DNA of 64,000 nt from an uncultured Fluviicola sp. (GCA_913009205.1 CAJVYC010000015.1:1-64000); one strand, 5' to 3'; counted from the stretch's first letter, positions 43,126 to 53,681 are shown. Made by a program: numbers and translations. The notes: generated by a model from the sequence alone, not told the origin.

Positions 43126-44346
43126 ATGAATAAAATTAAAATAGGAGTTATTAGAGAAGGAAAAGTACCACCAGATAAGCGTGTGCCACTAACTCCGATT
43201 CAATGCCGCTCACTTCTTGACGTGTATCCTAACCTAGAAATTGTTGTGCAGCCGAGTCTTATACGAGCTTACAGCGATACGTCATACATGAACTTGAATA
43301 TTGCGATGTCCGAAGATCTAACAGATTGCGATATAGTGATAGGAGTGAAAGAAGTGAATATCGAAGATTTGATTCCAAATAAAAAATTCATGTTCTTCTC
43401 ACATACGATTAAAAAGCAGCCTTACAATAGAGATTTATTGCAAGCTGTGATTGATAAGAACATTCAATTGATCGATTACGAAGCGCTTAAGGATAAAAAC
43501 AATAGAAGGGTTATCGGCTTTGGTCGCTATGCTGGTATTGTAGGCTGCTACAATGGTTTTTTAACGTACGGAGCCAAACACGGCTTGTATAATTTGAAGC
43601 CAGCGAATAAATGCGAGAATAGAAAAGAAGTTGAGCTTGAATTGAAAAAAGTGAAGCTTCCTGCAAATGCGAAAATAATTCTAACGGGCTACGGTCGGGT
43701 AGGCCATGGAGCTAGAGAGATTTTGGATGCACTTCCAATAAATGAAGTGTCACCGGAAGAGTTTATTAATCAAGAGTTTAACGGACCTGTTTTTACGCAA
43801 TTAGAAGTCGAAGATTATTATGCGAATCGCAACGGAAGTGAGTTCAATAAAGGAGAGTTCTATAGCGATCCACAAAATTTTGAATGTACGTTCTCAAAGT
43901 ATTTGAGCCACGCTGATATGTATATTCCTTGTCATTACTGGAGTGATAAAGCGGATTACATTATAACCCGTGAAGACTTAAAGAAAGAGAATATTAGGCT
44001 TTCCGTTGTTGCTGATATCTCTTGCGATATAGATTGCTCGGTAGCCTGTACAATTCGTCCAAGCACAATTGGTGATCCTATTTATGGATACAATCCTCAA
44101 ACGGAGGCTGAAGATGATTTCAGAAAAGATGGAGTGATTGCTGTAATGGCAGTTGATAATTTGCCTTGTGAATTGCCTTTGGATGCGTCGGAAGATTTTG
44201 GAAGTGAGTTGATTAAGGAGGTGATTCCCTCATTATTAGGTGAAGACAAAGATTTGATCATTTTAAGAGGAAGTGAAACAACACTGAATGGAGAGTTGTC
44301 AGAGTATTTTAGTTATTTGGAAGATTATCTTGCCGGAATAGAATAA
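43126..44346 (+). CDS. Lysine-ketoglutarate reductase/saccharopine-dehydrogenase-like oxidoreductase
   Basis: A 406-residue NAD(P)-dependent dehydrogenase of the AlaDH/PNT-like saccharopine family. IGVIREGKVPPDKRVPLTPIQ opens the N-terminal domain; FFSHTIKKQPYNRDLL, LIDYEALKDKNNRRVIGFG and YAGIVGCYNGF closely follow the lysine-ketoglutarate-reductase half of animal AASS and yeast Lys1; ILTGYGRVGHGAREILDAL is the nucleotide-binding loop. A late segment, VADISCDIDCSVACTIRPST, is typical of this subfamily. In animals the reaction joins lysine and 2-oxoglutarate; in Bacteroidota the substrate is not settled. Eight bases after the KdsC-like gene, one base before the transporter gene. Confidence 0.8.
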   Translation: MNKIKIGVIREGKVPPDKRVPLTPIQCRSLLDVYPNLEIVVQPSLIRAYSDTSYMNLNIAMSEDLTDCDIVIGVKEVNIEDLIPNKKFMFFSHTIKKQPYNRDLLQAVIDKNIQLIDYEALKDKNNRRVIGFGRYAGIVGCYNGFLTYGAKHGLYNLKPANKCENRKEVELELKKVKLPANAKIILTGYGRVGHGAREILDALPINEVSPEEFINQEFNGPVFTQLEVEDYYANRNGSEFNKGEFYSDPQNFECTFSKYLSHADMYIPCHYWSDKADYIITREDLKKENIRLSVVADISCDIDCSVACTIRPSTIGDPIYGYNPQTEAEDDFRKDGVIAVMAVDNLPCELPLDASEDFGSELIKEVIPSLLGEDKDLIILRGSETTLNGELSEYFSYLEDYLAGIE

Positions 44347-44347
44347 T

Positions 44348-45730
44348 ATGGAAAAAGGAAACAAGAAGATTATTAGAGGTTGGGTTATTTATGATTGGGC
44401 CAACTCTGTATATAACCTTGTTATTTCATCTGCTATTTTCCCCATCTTCTTTGAAAAGATAACGACCAAAGCGTATAAGGTTAAAAACCACATTCCATTA
44501 GCGGATTCGGTAAGAAGTGAAGATGTAACTTCTTTCTTTTTCGGAGTGGAGCTAACAAGTTCTGTTTTATATACTTATATATTGTCAGCGTCGTTTCTTG
44601 TCGTTTCAATTTTATCACCAATTCTTTCGGGTATTGCGGATTATTCAGGGCAGAAGAAATTGTTTATGAAGATCTTCTGTTACATAGGAGCTATTTCATG
44701 TTGCGGACTTTTCTTCTTTGATGCGAATGCAATGGAGTTTAGTATGATTCCGTTCTTTCTAGCCAGTATAGGATTTTGGGGGAGTCTCGTTTTTTACAAC
44801 TCGTTTTTACCTGAGATTGCCGAGCCCAAAGATCACGATAGAGTATCTGCCAGAGGATTTTCAATGGGTTATTTTGGAAGTATGATACTTCTAATTATAT
44901 GTTTAGCTTGGACCATGGTTTTTAAAGGAGACGCTCGTTATTGTTTTATTTTTGTTGGGATTTGGTGGGTTGCATTTAGCCAGATTACCTACCGTGCATT
45001 GCCAAATAATGTTTACAAAAGGAAGAAAGAAAAGGGAATTATTTGGAAAGGATTTAAAGAACTTAGAGTCGTTTTTAAAGAGTTTAAGCAAACGAAAAGG
45101 TTAAAGCGATTCATCACATCTTTCTTCTTTTTTAACACTGGTGTTCAGACTGTAATGTTGATGGCGACATTGTATGCTTCAAGAGAAATCTTTAAAATTC
45201 CAGATGTGGTTCGTGAAACATTAACTACTGATGAAATAGCAGCTAAAGAATTAGAAGGCACTGCGGGTTTAATTATCGCTATTTTATTAATTCAAATACT
45301 AGGGGCAGTTGGAGCATTTACGATATCTCGATTATCTGGAAAAATAGGGAATCTGAAGGCACTTACTATAGTTGTGGCATTCTGGATTCCGCTTTGTGTT
45401 TGTGCATACTATATTCCAGTTGGAGGTCACATTCAGTTTTACTTCTTGGCTAGTGGAGTAGGTGTTGTAATGGGAGGTGTTCAATCTTTGTCACGCTCTA
45501 CCTATGCAAAGTTCTTACCTGAAACTAAAGATCATGCAAGCTATTTCTCCTTCTTCGATGTGACTGAGAAAATTGGAATTGTATTGGGAACGTTCTTTTT
45601 TGGTTATATGGAATACTTGATGGATGATATTAGAGCTTCAATCCTATCTATCATCTTCTTCTTTACTGTCGGCCTTATTATGTTGTTTAGGGTTCCAAAA
45701 GAAGAAATAGAAATTAATGAACTAACCTAA
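44348..45730 (+). CDS. UMF1-family MFS transporter
   Basis: A 460-residue MFS permease of the UMF1 (Atg22-like) family, marked by IIRGWVIYDWANSVYNLVIS at the N-terminus and by IADYSGQKKLFMKIFCYIGA. About 12 helices can be placed, with a long basic loop in the middle (YKRKKEKGIIWKGFKELRVV). The C-terminal half has GVVMGGVQSLSRSTYAKFLP and ASYFSFFDVTEKIGIVLG. Atg22 exports amino acids from the yeast vacuole; bacterial members are uncharacterised. Being last in the six-gene operon, one base after the dehydrogenase, it may export or import the product or substrate of that pathway. Confidence 0.88.
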   Translation: MEKGNKKIIRGWVIYDWANSVYNLVISSAIFPIFFEKITTKAYKVKNHIPLADSVRSEDVTSFFFGVELTSSVLYTYILSASFLVVSILSPILSGIADYSGQKKLFMKIFCYIGAISCCGLFFFDANAMEFSMIPFFLASIGFWGSLVFYNSFLPEIAEPKDHDRVSARGFSMGYFGSMILLIICLAWTMVFKGDARYCFIFVGIWWVAFSQITYRALPNNVYKRKKEKGIIWKGFKELRVVFKEFKQTKRLKRFITSFFFFNTGVQTVMLMATLYASREIFKIPDVVRETLTTDEIAAKELEGTAGLIIAILLIQILGAVGAFTISRLSGKIGNLKALTIVVAFWIPLCVCAYYIPVGGHIQFYFLASGVGVVMGGVQSLSRSTYAKFLPETKDHASYFSFFDVTEKIGIVLGTFFFGYMEYLMDDIRASILSIIFFFTVGLIMLFRVPKEEIEINELT

Positions 45731-45908
45731 TTCCTAGTCAATTTTGTCATAAACTGTTTAAGAGCAGGGAAGAACTAGAGCAATAATAGCTGCTGTTTGA
45801 TGAATGGATTATAGCCTTAGTCGTGAGTAATGACAATTCAAAAGGCATAAACGCCCATTTACTGATAATTATATTTCATAACCAAATGATTCCTCCTTAG
45901 TAGTTGTT

Positions 45909-46994
45909 CTATTTCTTGTAAAATGGCAATTTAACAACCTGAGCTTTGATCGCTTTTCCTCTAATTTCAATGAATATTTCAGAATTAACTGTACTGTTTT
46001 CTTTCGTCACGTAGCCTAGTCCAATTGCAATTTTCATTGATGGAGACATGGTTCCAGAAGTCACACGACCAATTGTATTTCCATTTGCACCTTGAATCGG
46101 GTAGTCGTGACGTGGAATTCCTCTATCAATCATTTGGAACGCCACCAATTTGTTCTTAATTCCTTCTTCCTTTTGATTTGCCAAAAAGTCTTTGTCGATG
46201 AAGTCGTCTTTTGCCAGTTTCGTAATCCATCCCAATCCAGCCTCAAGCGGCGAAGTCGTATCATCAATATCGTTTCCGTACAAACAGAATCCCATTTCAA
46301 GTCTCAACGTATCTCTTGCCGCCAAACCGATCGGTTTAATTCCGAAATCTGCTCCCGCTTCAAATACTTTGTCCCAAACTTGCTCAGCTACGTCATTTTT
46401 GCAGTAGATTTCGAATCCGCCGCTTCCAGTATATCCTGTTGCAGAAATAATAACATGTTCAACACCAGCGAAATCAGCTACTTCAAAATGGTAGTACTTA
46501 ATTTCAGATAAGTCAATGGATGTTAATGATTGCATTGCCTCAACCGCCTTAGGTCCTTGAATAGCCAGCAAAGAGTAGTCATCTGATAGATTACGCATAG
46601 TAGCGTTAAATGAATTGTGAGAAGAGATCCAATCCCAATCCTTATCGATGTTAGAAGCATTGACTACTAGTAAATATTCTTCTTCCTTGATTTTGTAGAT
46701 GATTAAGTCGTCAATCACTCCGCCTTTTCCATTTGGCATGCAGCTATACTGCGCGCGACCAATTGTCAAAACAGAAGCATCATTGGAAGTAACTTTTTGG
46801 ATAAGATCCAATGCGCCTGCACCAGATACCAAAAATTCTCCCATGTGAGAAACATCAAAAACGCCAACGCCTTCTCTAACCACTTCATGTTCAACGTTTA
46901 CACCTTCGTATTGAACCGGCATCATATATCCTGCAAAAGGAACCATTTTAGCACCGAGTGCTTCGTGTTTATGTGTTAAAGCTGTATTTCTCAT
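45909..46994 (-). CDS. gcvT: Aminomethyltransferase, glycine cleavage T-protein
   Basis: A 361-residue tetrahydrofolate-dependent enzyme releasing ammonia from the aminomethyl group held on lipoyl H-protein and forming methylene-tetrahydrofolate. Landmarks: [55 protein letters not shown], the folate-site [57 protein letters not shown] and [20 protein letters not shown]. Full length, ATG at 46994. The P- and H-protein genes are not adjacent, so it is transcribed alone. Confidence 0.97.
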   Translation of the reverse strand: MRNTALTHKHEALGAKMVPFAGYMMPVQYEGVNVEHEVVREGVGVFDVSHMGEFLVSGAGALDLIQKVTSNDASVLTIGRAQYSCMPNGKGGVIDDLIIYKIKEEEYLLVVNASNIDKDWDWISSHNSFNATMRNLSDDYSLLAIQGPKAVEAMQSLTSIDLSEIKYYHFEVADFAGVEHVIISATGYTGSGGFEIYCKNDVAEQVWDKVFEAGADFGIKPIGLAARDTLRLEMGFCLYGNDIDDTTSPLEAGLGWITKLAKDDFIDKDFLANQKEEGIKNKLVAFQMIDRGIPRHDYPIQGANGNTIGRVTSGTMSPSMKIAIGLGYVTKENSTVNSEIFIEIRGKAIKAQVVKLPFYKK

Positions 46995-47100
46995 TGTTGT
47001 AATTTTCTGGATTCGGTGACAAATTTAAAATTAAAGAATTATCAAAAAGCAATTCGGATAGTATTTATTAAAGATTGGGGAATTAATTCGAATTGAATTC

Positions 47101-48237
47101 TTAATCTATTAATTCCGACAATTCTTTCCCAACTAAAGTTCCTAGCGCTACGCCCATTCCACCAAGTCGAACTCCGCAGTAAACGTTTTTATCAACTTTC
47201 TTAATAATTGGTTTTTTCGTTTCACCGACACCCATAATTCCAGCCCAAGCATGGTCTATTTCGAAAGGAGTATTAGGCAAAATAACTTTTTTTAGCAGTG
47301 CCTCCAATCGATCTTGAATTTGACGCGTCGTTTCTATTTCTGTCGTGGTTTCCCCTGTTTTATCTAGATTTCTTCCCCCACCAAAGAGAATTCTATTGTC
47401 AATGTTTCTGAAGTAATAGTATCCTTCTTGATAATGGAATGTCCCTTTTATGTTTAAATTCTTAATTGGCTTTGTTATCAAAACTTGCGCTCGAGCCGGC
47501 AAAATATCATCTTCTTTCAGGAATTGTTTAGCAAAACCATTTGTGCAGATAAAAATGGATTTGGCTTCAATTTTTCCAATATTCGTATTGACTACTGCCT
47601 TATCGTCGGGAGTTATGCTAAAGGCTTCAATTCCAAACAGTGTATTGATGTCCAATTCAACGGCTAACTTATAAAATGCCGTGTTCATTTTTGACGTGTC
47701 AATCTGTCCTTCCAATCTGTTGTGAAAACTTCCGTAGATTTTTTCAAATCCAAACCGCGATGAAATCGTTTTGTCAATAGAATACACTTCTTTTTCACCC
47801 GATATTTTTTCCAGCTGCTCATTAAAGTAGGGAATAAGCGCGGCAACTTCATCAAACCTATCTTTCTGTCCTTCGGTAATTAAATCCCAAGACCCATTAA
47901 TTTGCAAATCGATTGTATCTGTGCCAAGAAGTTGTTTCAAATATTCGAGCCCTTCAAGTCGTAATTTAACTGTTTCCCAAACATACGCTTCACCAAACGA
48001 TTGAATATCATCGGCGAGTTCAGTTGGGCTTCCAAAGCAAGCAAAACCAGCATTTTTAGAGCTTGCACCGGAAGGAAGGTATCCGCGTTCAAGAACCAAT
48101 ATTTTGGCATTCGGATTTTTTTTCCGCAAATGTATAGCTGTGCTGTAGCCAACAATTCCTGCTCCAATAACTAAAAAATCAACATTGTCGAAGTAGTTTT
48201 TTCGCTCCCAATAACTTGTCTTATCTACGTTTAGCAT
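47101..48237 (-). CDS. FAD-dependent oxidoreductase, DAO family
   Basis: A 378-residue flavoprotein of the DadA/glycine-oxidase-like DAO family. The dinucleotide motif is VDFLVIGAGIVGYSTAIHLR, followed by ILVLERGYLPSGASSKNAGFACFGSP, a signature of a Bacteroidota subgroup. Residues near GQIDTSKMNTAFYKLA and INTLFGIEAF belong to the substrate-facing domain; HAWAGIMGVGETKKPIIKK and VYCGVRLGGMGVALGTLVG close the FAD fold. It oxidises an amino acid or imino acid; substrate unknown. It lies 107 bases upstream of gcvT in the same direction but with its own spacing. ATG at 48237. Confidence 0.88.
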   Translation of the reverse strand: MLNVDKTSYWERKNYFDNVDFLVIGAGIVGYSTAIHLRKKNPNAKILVLERGYLPSGASSKNAGFACFGSPTELADDIQSFGEAYVWETVKLRLEGLEYLKQLLGTDTIDLQINGSWDLITEGQKDRFDEVAALIPYFNEQLEKISGEKEVYSIDKTISSRFGFEKIYGSFHNRLEGQIDTSKMNTAFYKLAVELDINTLFGIEAFSITPDDKAVVNTNIGKIEAKSIFICTNGFAKQFLKEDDILPARAQVLITKPIKNLNIKGTFHYQEGYYYFRNIDNRILFGGGRNLDKTGETTTEIETTRQIQDRLEALLKKVILPNTPFEIDHAWAGIMGVGETKKPIIKKVDKNVYCGVRLGGMGVALGTLVGKELSELID

Positions 48238-48350
48238 AATGTTTGCACTTACTTTTCTGAACTATTTTAACCATATTTGTATAAATAATTATATCAAATT
48301 TAAACCAAATCTGTAACTGGTTGTACAGAGTTACGTTTAAATAAATAAGT

Positions 48351-51300
48351 ATGAAGTATCTAATTCTCTTATCGGTCCTACTATTTAGCATTTCTGTGTG
48401 GTCTCAGGATATCAATTATAATATTGATGGACGAATCTCAAATGATGATAATGGAGGTTATGAAGGTGGAGTAACGATCACAGTTTTGAATAATGGGTTG
48501 CAAGTGACAAGTACAACCACATCATCAAATGGAAAATACTCATTGAAATTTTCGATTCCAGTTATAGATAAGTTTGAACTAGTTTATGCGAAGCCCGGTC
48601 TGGTTTCTAAAAAGATTAGTCTGGATGCATCTAAAGTGAATTCAGAGGATTTAAATGCTGGTAATGAAATGCCATTACCACCACTTAGGTTAGGAATGTT
48701 CGCAGAACGAGAAGGGATTGACTTTTCTTTCTTAGAAACAGAATACGTTGGGGAATTGAAATATAGCCCCAGTAATATGGGGATGTCACCAGATATTCAA
48801 GCCAGTGAGGCAATGAAAGCTAAAATCAATAATTTGCTTTTAAAAGCAGAGAAAGACAAAGCAGAACTTGAGAAAAACTATACAGAAGCAATGTTTCAGG
48901 CTGACGCAGCTTATGAAGCCAAAGAATATCCAAAAGCATTAGAAAAGTATCAGGAAGCCAATGGTTATAAATCGGAGGAGGAAAAACCGAAGACGAGAAT
49001 TATTGAGTTAGAGGCGTTGATAAAAGCCCAAGAAGAAGCTAACGCAGCACAAAATGCGAATAATGAGGCATACGATAATTTGATTTCAGAGGCAGATGCA
49101 CTGAAAAAAGCGAATAATCTAGAAGCGGCTGTTGAGAAGTACAAAGAAGCGATTAAGATAAAGGACGAAACATATCCAAAAGATCAGGTTGCTTTGTTAA
49201 TAAAGCTAATTGAAGATGAAAAGAAAGAGAATGAGTCTCAAGCGGCATATGATGCAGCGATGAAGTCAGGAGAGTTCTTCTTGATTCAGAAAAGTTACCG
49301 TTCTGCAAAAGACAAGTTTACGGAAGCATCAAAATTAAAGTCAAGCGAAAAACTCCCAAAATCCAAACTGGAAGAAATAGAAGCTTTACTGAACGCCGCT
49401 CAGCATGAGGAGTCCGAGAAAAAACAATACAATGATGCTATCGCAACGGCAGATGCTTTGTTTAATAAGGAAGATTGGTTTGGAGCAAAAGATAAGTATG
49501 CTTTAGCCTTGTCTTATGAGTCGTCTTCATCTTACGCGAAAGGAAGAAAGAAAATATGCGAGGACAATTTTGCATCGCAAGAAGAAGAGATAGCCAAACT
49601 TGAGAAACTCAATACGCTTTTGAATACTGGTTTTGAAGCAATGAATAATGAGGCGTATCAGGAAGCAGTTAATGCATATACTGAAGTTTTAACGATAGAA
49701 GCAAATTATCCAGAAGCAATAGAGAATTTAGCGATTGCCAATCAGAAATTGGAAAAGGCAAGTTCTGATGAAGCGAATGAGAATGAATTTAACGACCTTG
49801 TTGAGCAGGGCGATACAGAGGTTAATTCTAAAAAATACCAAGAGGCAATTTATAAGTACAATGCTGCCATTGCTATTAAAGCGTCGGCAGCAGTGACTCA
49901 AAAAATTAAGGAAGCGCAAAAGCAAATGGATGAAGAGTCTGCTCTTGCTGCGAAAAATCTTGAATTCAACCTATTAGTTGAAGAGGGGAATGAGTTGATT
50001 AGCACTGATAAATTAATTGAAGCGAAGGTTAAGTTTGAAAAAGCGAAGATGTTAGACCCTTCTAGCGATATTCCACCAACAAAAATACAAGAAATTGAAA
50101 CATTACTAGAGGTTCAGCAGGCAGAATCAGACAAGCAAAAGAATTACCAGGAAGCAATTTCTACCGCCAATATTTTATTTGAGAATGAAGATTGGGCGGG
50201 TGCTAAAACGAAGTACAACGAGGCACTTGGTTTTGCAGACAACAAGACGTATGCGGAGGGTCAATTGGCGAAGATTAAATTGAAATTAAACGATGAACAA
50301 GCGCAGGCAGAGCAAGAAGCTAAGATTATTGCATTGCTTGAGGAAGGAAAAGAGCAGTTTGATTCACAAGAATTTGAAATTGCTAAAGACAAGTATGAAG
50401 AAGTTTTAGCGCTTGAAAATTCTAATGGAGTGGCGATAAGTCAGATTGAGAAAATCAACACTAAGATTGCTGCATTGAAGGCAGAAGCTCAGAAGGCAGA
50501 TGACTTTAACCGATTAAAAGAAGAAGGCTTTGCTCTTGCCGATCAGAATAATTATTCTGGCGCAAAATCAAAACTAAACGAAGCGCTGTCTTTGAAGAAT
50601 GATCAAGCAGTGGAGGCGAAGATTAAAGAGATTGAAGATACAGAGAAATCATTGTTTGAGTGGAATGAAGTAGAGAAGAAGTACAACGATTTACTAGCAG
50701 ATGCGAAATCTTTAGGAGATACTGATAAAAATGATCTTGCCATTGCTAAATATAGAGAGGCTCTTGCAGTTAAATCTAAGGAGCAAGCGCCTTTGGATCG
50801 AATTGCCGAATTGGAGCTTAAAATTAAGAATGATTTAGAACAAGCTCTAAAGGACAAAGAGTACAATACTTTAATGCAAAAAGGGGAGAACTTATTGGCT
50901 CAAGAAAAATTTCTTGAGGCGATTAAAGAATTTAACAATGCACTTGCAGTTAAGCCAGGAGCTATCGAACCATTTGATAGAGCAGCAGAAGCCGAACGAT
51001 TGTCAAAGGAAAGCACATCTGATGAAGATGCAGCGATCCAAAAGAATTTGAGAATTGCTGAGGAAAAAATGAATTCGGGTTACTATGACAGAGCCTCAAT
51101 GATTTTGGATATTACAGAAAAGTCTAGACCCGGAGAACCTAGAATTGAAGAATTACGAAGCCAAATCGAAACACTTAAAGCGCAAGAAAAAGAGTACAAC
51201 GACTTAATGACTTCTGGGAACACTTTAGCAGATGCAGAAAATTATGAAGAAGCAAAATTGAATTACGAGGCAGCCAGTCTTAATAAACCAAGTCTAGATT

Positions 51301-53681
51301 TGCCAAAAGATAAGGTTAGAGAAATGAGTGGTCTCATAAAAGATGCCGCCGCAGCTGCGCAAAAGGACCAACTGTATGCAGGATATATGTCAAAAGGTGC
51401 TGAAAGGCAAACTGAGAAGGAATATGAATTAGCATTGAGTTCTTATCAAGATGCTTTGTTTATTAAAGCTAATAACGTTCCTGCAACAAACAAGATCAAT
51501 GAGATCCAACAAATTTTAGATAATATAGCGAATGAGAATGCCTCAGCTGTTGCGGATAAAAATAAATTTGATCTCTTGATAATAGAGGCCGATCAAATGT
51601 TTTCGGCTGAAACTTATACGAAGGCCAAAGTGAAATATGAGGAAGCCTTGAGGGTTATTTCTGATAATGCTTATGCTCAACTTCAAGTTGAAGAATGCAT
51701 TCGACTTTCAAAACTTATGTCCAACGTTGAAGAGGAAAGACAATACCGAAAGATAATTACTTCGGCGGATAAAAACTTTGACTCAGAGAATTACGATAAA
51801 GCGATAATGCGCTATAATACTGCACTAGCATTAAGAAAAACAGATCCTTATCCAAAGCAACGATTGTCTGAGATTGAGGCGATATTAAATCCTCAAACCC
51901 AAGCGCAAGCAGAATTAAAAGATTTAGGAACTCCTTTCTCTGGTTCAATTTTAGACGGGACCTTTGCCCTGCAGCAGGCAGAGGATCAAAGAAAACAAGC
52001 CAATAAGACTGCTGTTCAAAAGAAACATGCTGCTATTTTCGACAGCAACTCGACTTTGACTAAGCAGAAGACCAAAGATCAATACGACAATGCTAAGAAC
52101 ATTTACAATGTACTTTCTCAAATCGAATTGGATCAGGGTGAATCAGACTTAGGAAGACAAGAAACGGTCTTAGCTTTAAAGGAAATTGAACTAAAAAGGT
52201 CAGAACAGGAAAGACAGAATCTGCAATACGAGTATTTAGAAAACATCGGAGATCAAGAAATTTTATACTCTGTGAACAGAGAAGTAGCACTAGATTATGG
52301 TATTAGAGATAAAGTGTATACTGATAATGCGTTAGCTTTGCAGTCTTATGCTAGTGAAATTGAAGATTTAGAAGTATTGAATAGTGCAGCAGAACAGGAA
52401 CAAATTTATGCACAAAATGAAAGAATTAAGGATGTTTACGAAAATGTTCGCTCTGAAATGATTGATGATTTTGTCGAACGCGATCAAGTTCGTCAAGAGC
52501 TTTATGATACGAGAAAGCAAGCTGAAATTGATTTTACCGCTATTTCCAAAGAAAACTATGGAAGGCTTATCGAAACTAAAGACATTATAGCTAGTGAACA
52601 AGATAAATTTACTCAAAAACAAATTGAAGGTACAGAGCAAGCCACTGCGAATAATGAAGAGTTAAAAGATATATCTAATAGTGTTCAAGATGCTGCTGAT
52701 GCCCTACTGGGTATTGAGGATCAAGAACATTATGATATGAACAAAGATTTAACTGATATTAAGCAAGGCTATGATACAAAGGCTGCGGCGGATGCGAAGT
52801 CTGTTCTTGAAAACAATGATGACATTATGGCAATGAAGCTAGATGTTGACCGAAGAGAACGCATTCAAGGAGAAGCAGAAATCGCTCAACTTTATAAAGC
52901 CGATAGAAATATGGCCAATATTAAAGAGGAAATGATAAGCGATCAGAAAGAAAGAGACGACAGTCGACAAGGACTGGTTGTTGAGCTTAGAATTGGAGAA
53001 CGTGAATTAACTGAGGCTCAATTTGAAATGGCAAATTCTGAGAGGAATCAAAGAATGGCAAGTCAAGCTCGAATTCAAGCAGGTGTTAAAGAAAACAGTG
53101 AAGTTTCAATTCTTGCTGGAGCATCTCACTCGAAGAAAGTGAATTACGTAGAGCAAATGGATCAAAAAGCCAGAGCTGAATTGAGCGGTTTAGGATTCAG
53201 TGATGAGGCAGAACGCTTAAATAAGACAAAAGAAATTTCAGATATTTATTCTTCTGTACAAGAAGATGCTGCTAAAGAAAAAGATAAGCATATCGAAAGT
53301 GCACAAGCATTAGAAGCAACGAAAAAAGTTATCGCTCAAAAAAACGCAAATCAGTCTATCGGACAGGACGAGAAACATTATGATGCTGCGAACAAAATTC
53401 ACAACATTACTTCTGAGAGAAACGAAACTGTTAAAACTGCGAATACGCTTGGGGAGGAATATCCTGAAGGTGTTTCACAAGAATCTTTTAGTCAGAATGA
53501 TCAAAACGGATTAATGAAGGCGCTTATAACGCGCCGTGTTGTAGTGATTGATGGACATGCTAATGTTTATGTAAGAACACAATCCGGTAGCGCAACGACT
53601 TTTTCTAAAAATGGTAACCCAAGTTTACAACATGTCTGGAATTCTGAAACGCAAGGTCCTCATTTGGATCGCCATTATTAG
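48351..53681 (+). CDS. Giant exported protein with ~17 TPR-like repeats
   Basis: A 1776-residue protein. Signal peptide at residues 1-18 (YLILLSVLLFSISVWS). Residues 22-115 are a carboxypeptidase-regulatory-like beta domain (INYNIDGRISNDDNGGYEGG, SSNGKYSLKFSIP). Residues about 165-1195 hold about 17 repeats of roughly 60 residues, each a TPR-like helix pair with the core Y-x-x-A/L-x-x-x-A-D/G...Y-x-x-A-x-x-x-Y-x-x-A-L-x-I/L-K followed by a helical linker (examples YDNLISEADALKKANN, FNDLVEQGDTEVNSKKYQEA, YNDLMTSGNTLADAENYEEA). Residues 1195-1700 are long charged helices or coiled coils. The last 75 residues form a small conserved-looking domain (YPEGVSQESF, ITRRVVVIDGHANVYVRTQ, LQHVWNSETQG). 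No sorting domain or lipobox is seen. A scaffold role at the envelope is inference. apbE starts inside its 3' end. Confidence 0.85.
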   Translation: MKYLILLSVLLFSISVWSQDINYNIDGRISNDDNGGYEGGVTITVLNNGLQVTSTTTSSNGKYSLKFSIPVIDKFELVYAKPGLVSKKISLDASKVNSEDLNAGNEMPLPPLRLGMFAEREGIDFSFLETEYVGELKYSPSNMGMSPDIQASEAMKAKINNLLLKAEKDKAELEKNYTEAMFQADAAYEAKEYPKALEKYQEANGYKSEEEKPKTRIIELEALIKAQEEANAAQNANNEAYDNLISEADALKKANNLEAAVEKYKEAIKIKDETYPKDQVALLIKLIEDEKKENESQAAYDAAMKSGEFFLIQKSYRSAKDKFTEASKLKSSEKLPKSKLEEIEALLNAAQHEESEKKQYNDAIATADALFNKEDWFGAKDKYALALSYESSSSYAKGRKKICEDNFASQEEEIAKLEKLNTLLNTGFEAMNNEAYQEAVNAYTEVLTIEANYPEAIENLAIANQKLEKASSDEANENEFNDLVEQGDTEVNSKKYQEAIYKYNAAIAIKASAAVTQKIKEAQKQMDEESALAAKNLEFNLLVEEGNELISTDKLIEAKVKFEKAKMLDPSSDIPPTKIQEIETLLEVQQAESDKQKNYQEAISTANILFENEDWAGAKTKYNEALGFADNKTYAEGQLAKIKLKLNDEQAQAEQEAKIIALLEEGKEQFDSQEFEIAKDKYEEVLALENSNGVAISQIEKINTKIAALKAEAQKADDFNRLKEEGFALADQNNYSGAKSKLNEALSLKNDQAVEAKIKEIEDTEKSLFEWNEVEKKYNDLLADAKSLGDTDKNDLAIAKYREALAVKSKEQAPLDRIAELELKIKNDLEQALKDKEYNTLMQKGENLLAQEKFLEAIKEFNNALAVKPGAIEPFDRAAEAERLSKESTSDEDAAIQKNLRIAEEKMNSGYYDRASMILDITEKSRPGEPRIEELRSQIETLKAQEKEYNDLMTSGNTLADAENYEEAKLNYEAASLNKPSLDLPKDKVREMSGLIKDAAAAAQKDQLYAGYMSKGAERQTEKEYELALSSYQDALFIKANNVPATNKINEIQQILDNIANENASAVADKNKFDLLIIEADQMFSAETYTKAKVKYEEALRVISDNAYAQLQVEECIRLSKLMSNVEEERQYRKIITSADKNFDSENYDKAIMRYNTALALRKTDPYPKQRLSEIEAILNPQTQAQAELKDLGTPFSGSILDGTFALQQAEDQRKQANKTAVQKKHAAIFDSNSTLTKQKTKDQYDNAKNIYNVLSQIELDQGESDLGRQETVLALKEIELKRSEQERQNLQYEYLENIGDQEILYSVNREVALDYGIRDKVYTDNALALQSYASEIEDLEVLNSAAEQEQIYAQNERIKDVYENVRSEMIDDFVERDQVRQELYDTRKQAEIDFTAISKENYGRLIETKDIIASEQDKFTQKQIEGTEQATANNEELKDISNSVQDAADALLGIEDQEHYDMNKDLTDIKQGYDTKAAADAKSVLENNDDIMAMKLDVDRRERIQGEAEIAQLYKADRNMANIKEEMISDQKERDDSRQGLVVELRIGERELTEAQFEMANSERNQRMASQARIQAGVKENSEVSILAGASHSKKVNYVEQMDQKARAELSGLGFSDEAERLNKTKEISDIYSSVQEDAAKEKDKHIESAQALEATKKVIAQKNANQSIGQDEKHYDAANKIHNITSERNETVKTANTLGEEYPEGVSQESFSQNDQNGLMKALITRRVVVIDGHANVYVRTQSGSATTFSKNGNPSLQHVWNSETQGPHLDRHY

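Noticed and set aside
46092-46511. 139-codon frame antisense to gcvT
   Set aside because: Shadow of gcvT, Ser/Phe-rich with no motif.
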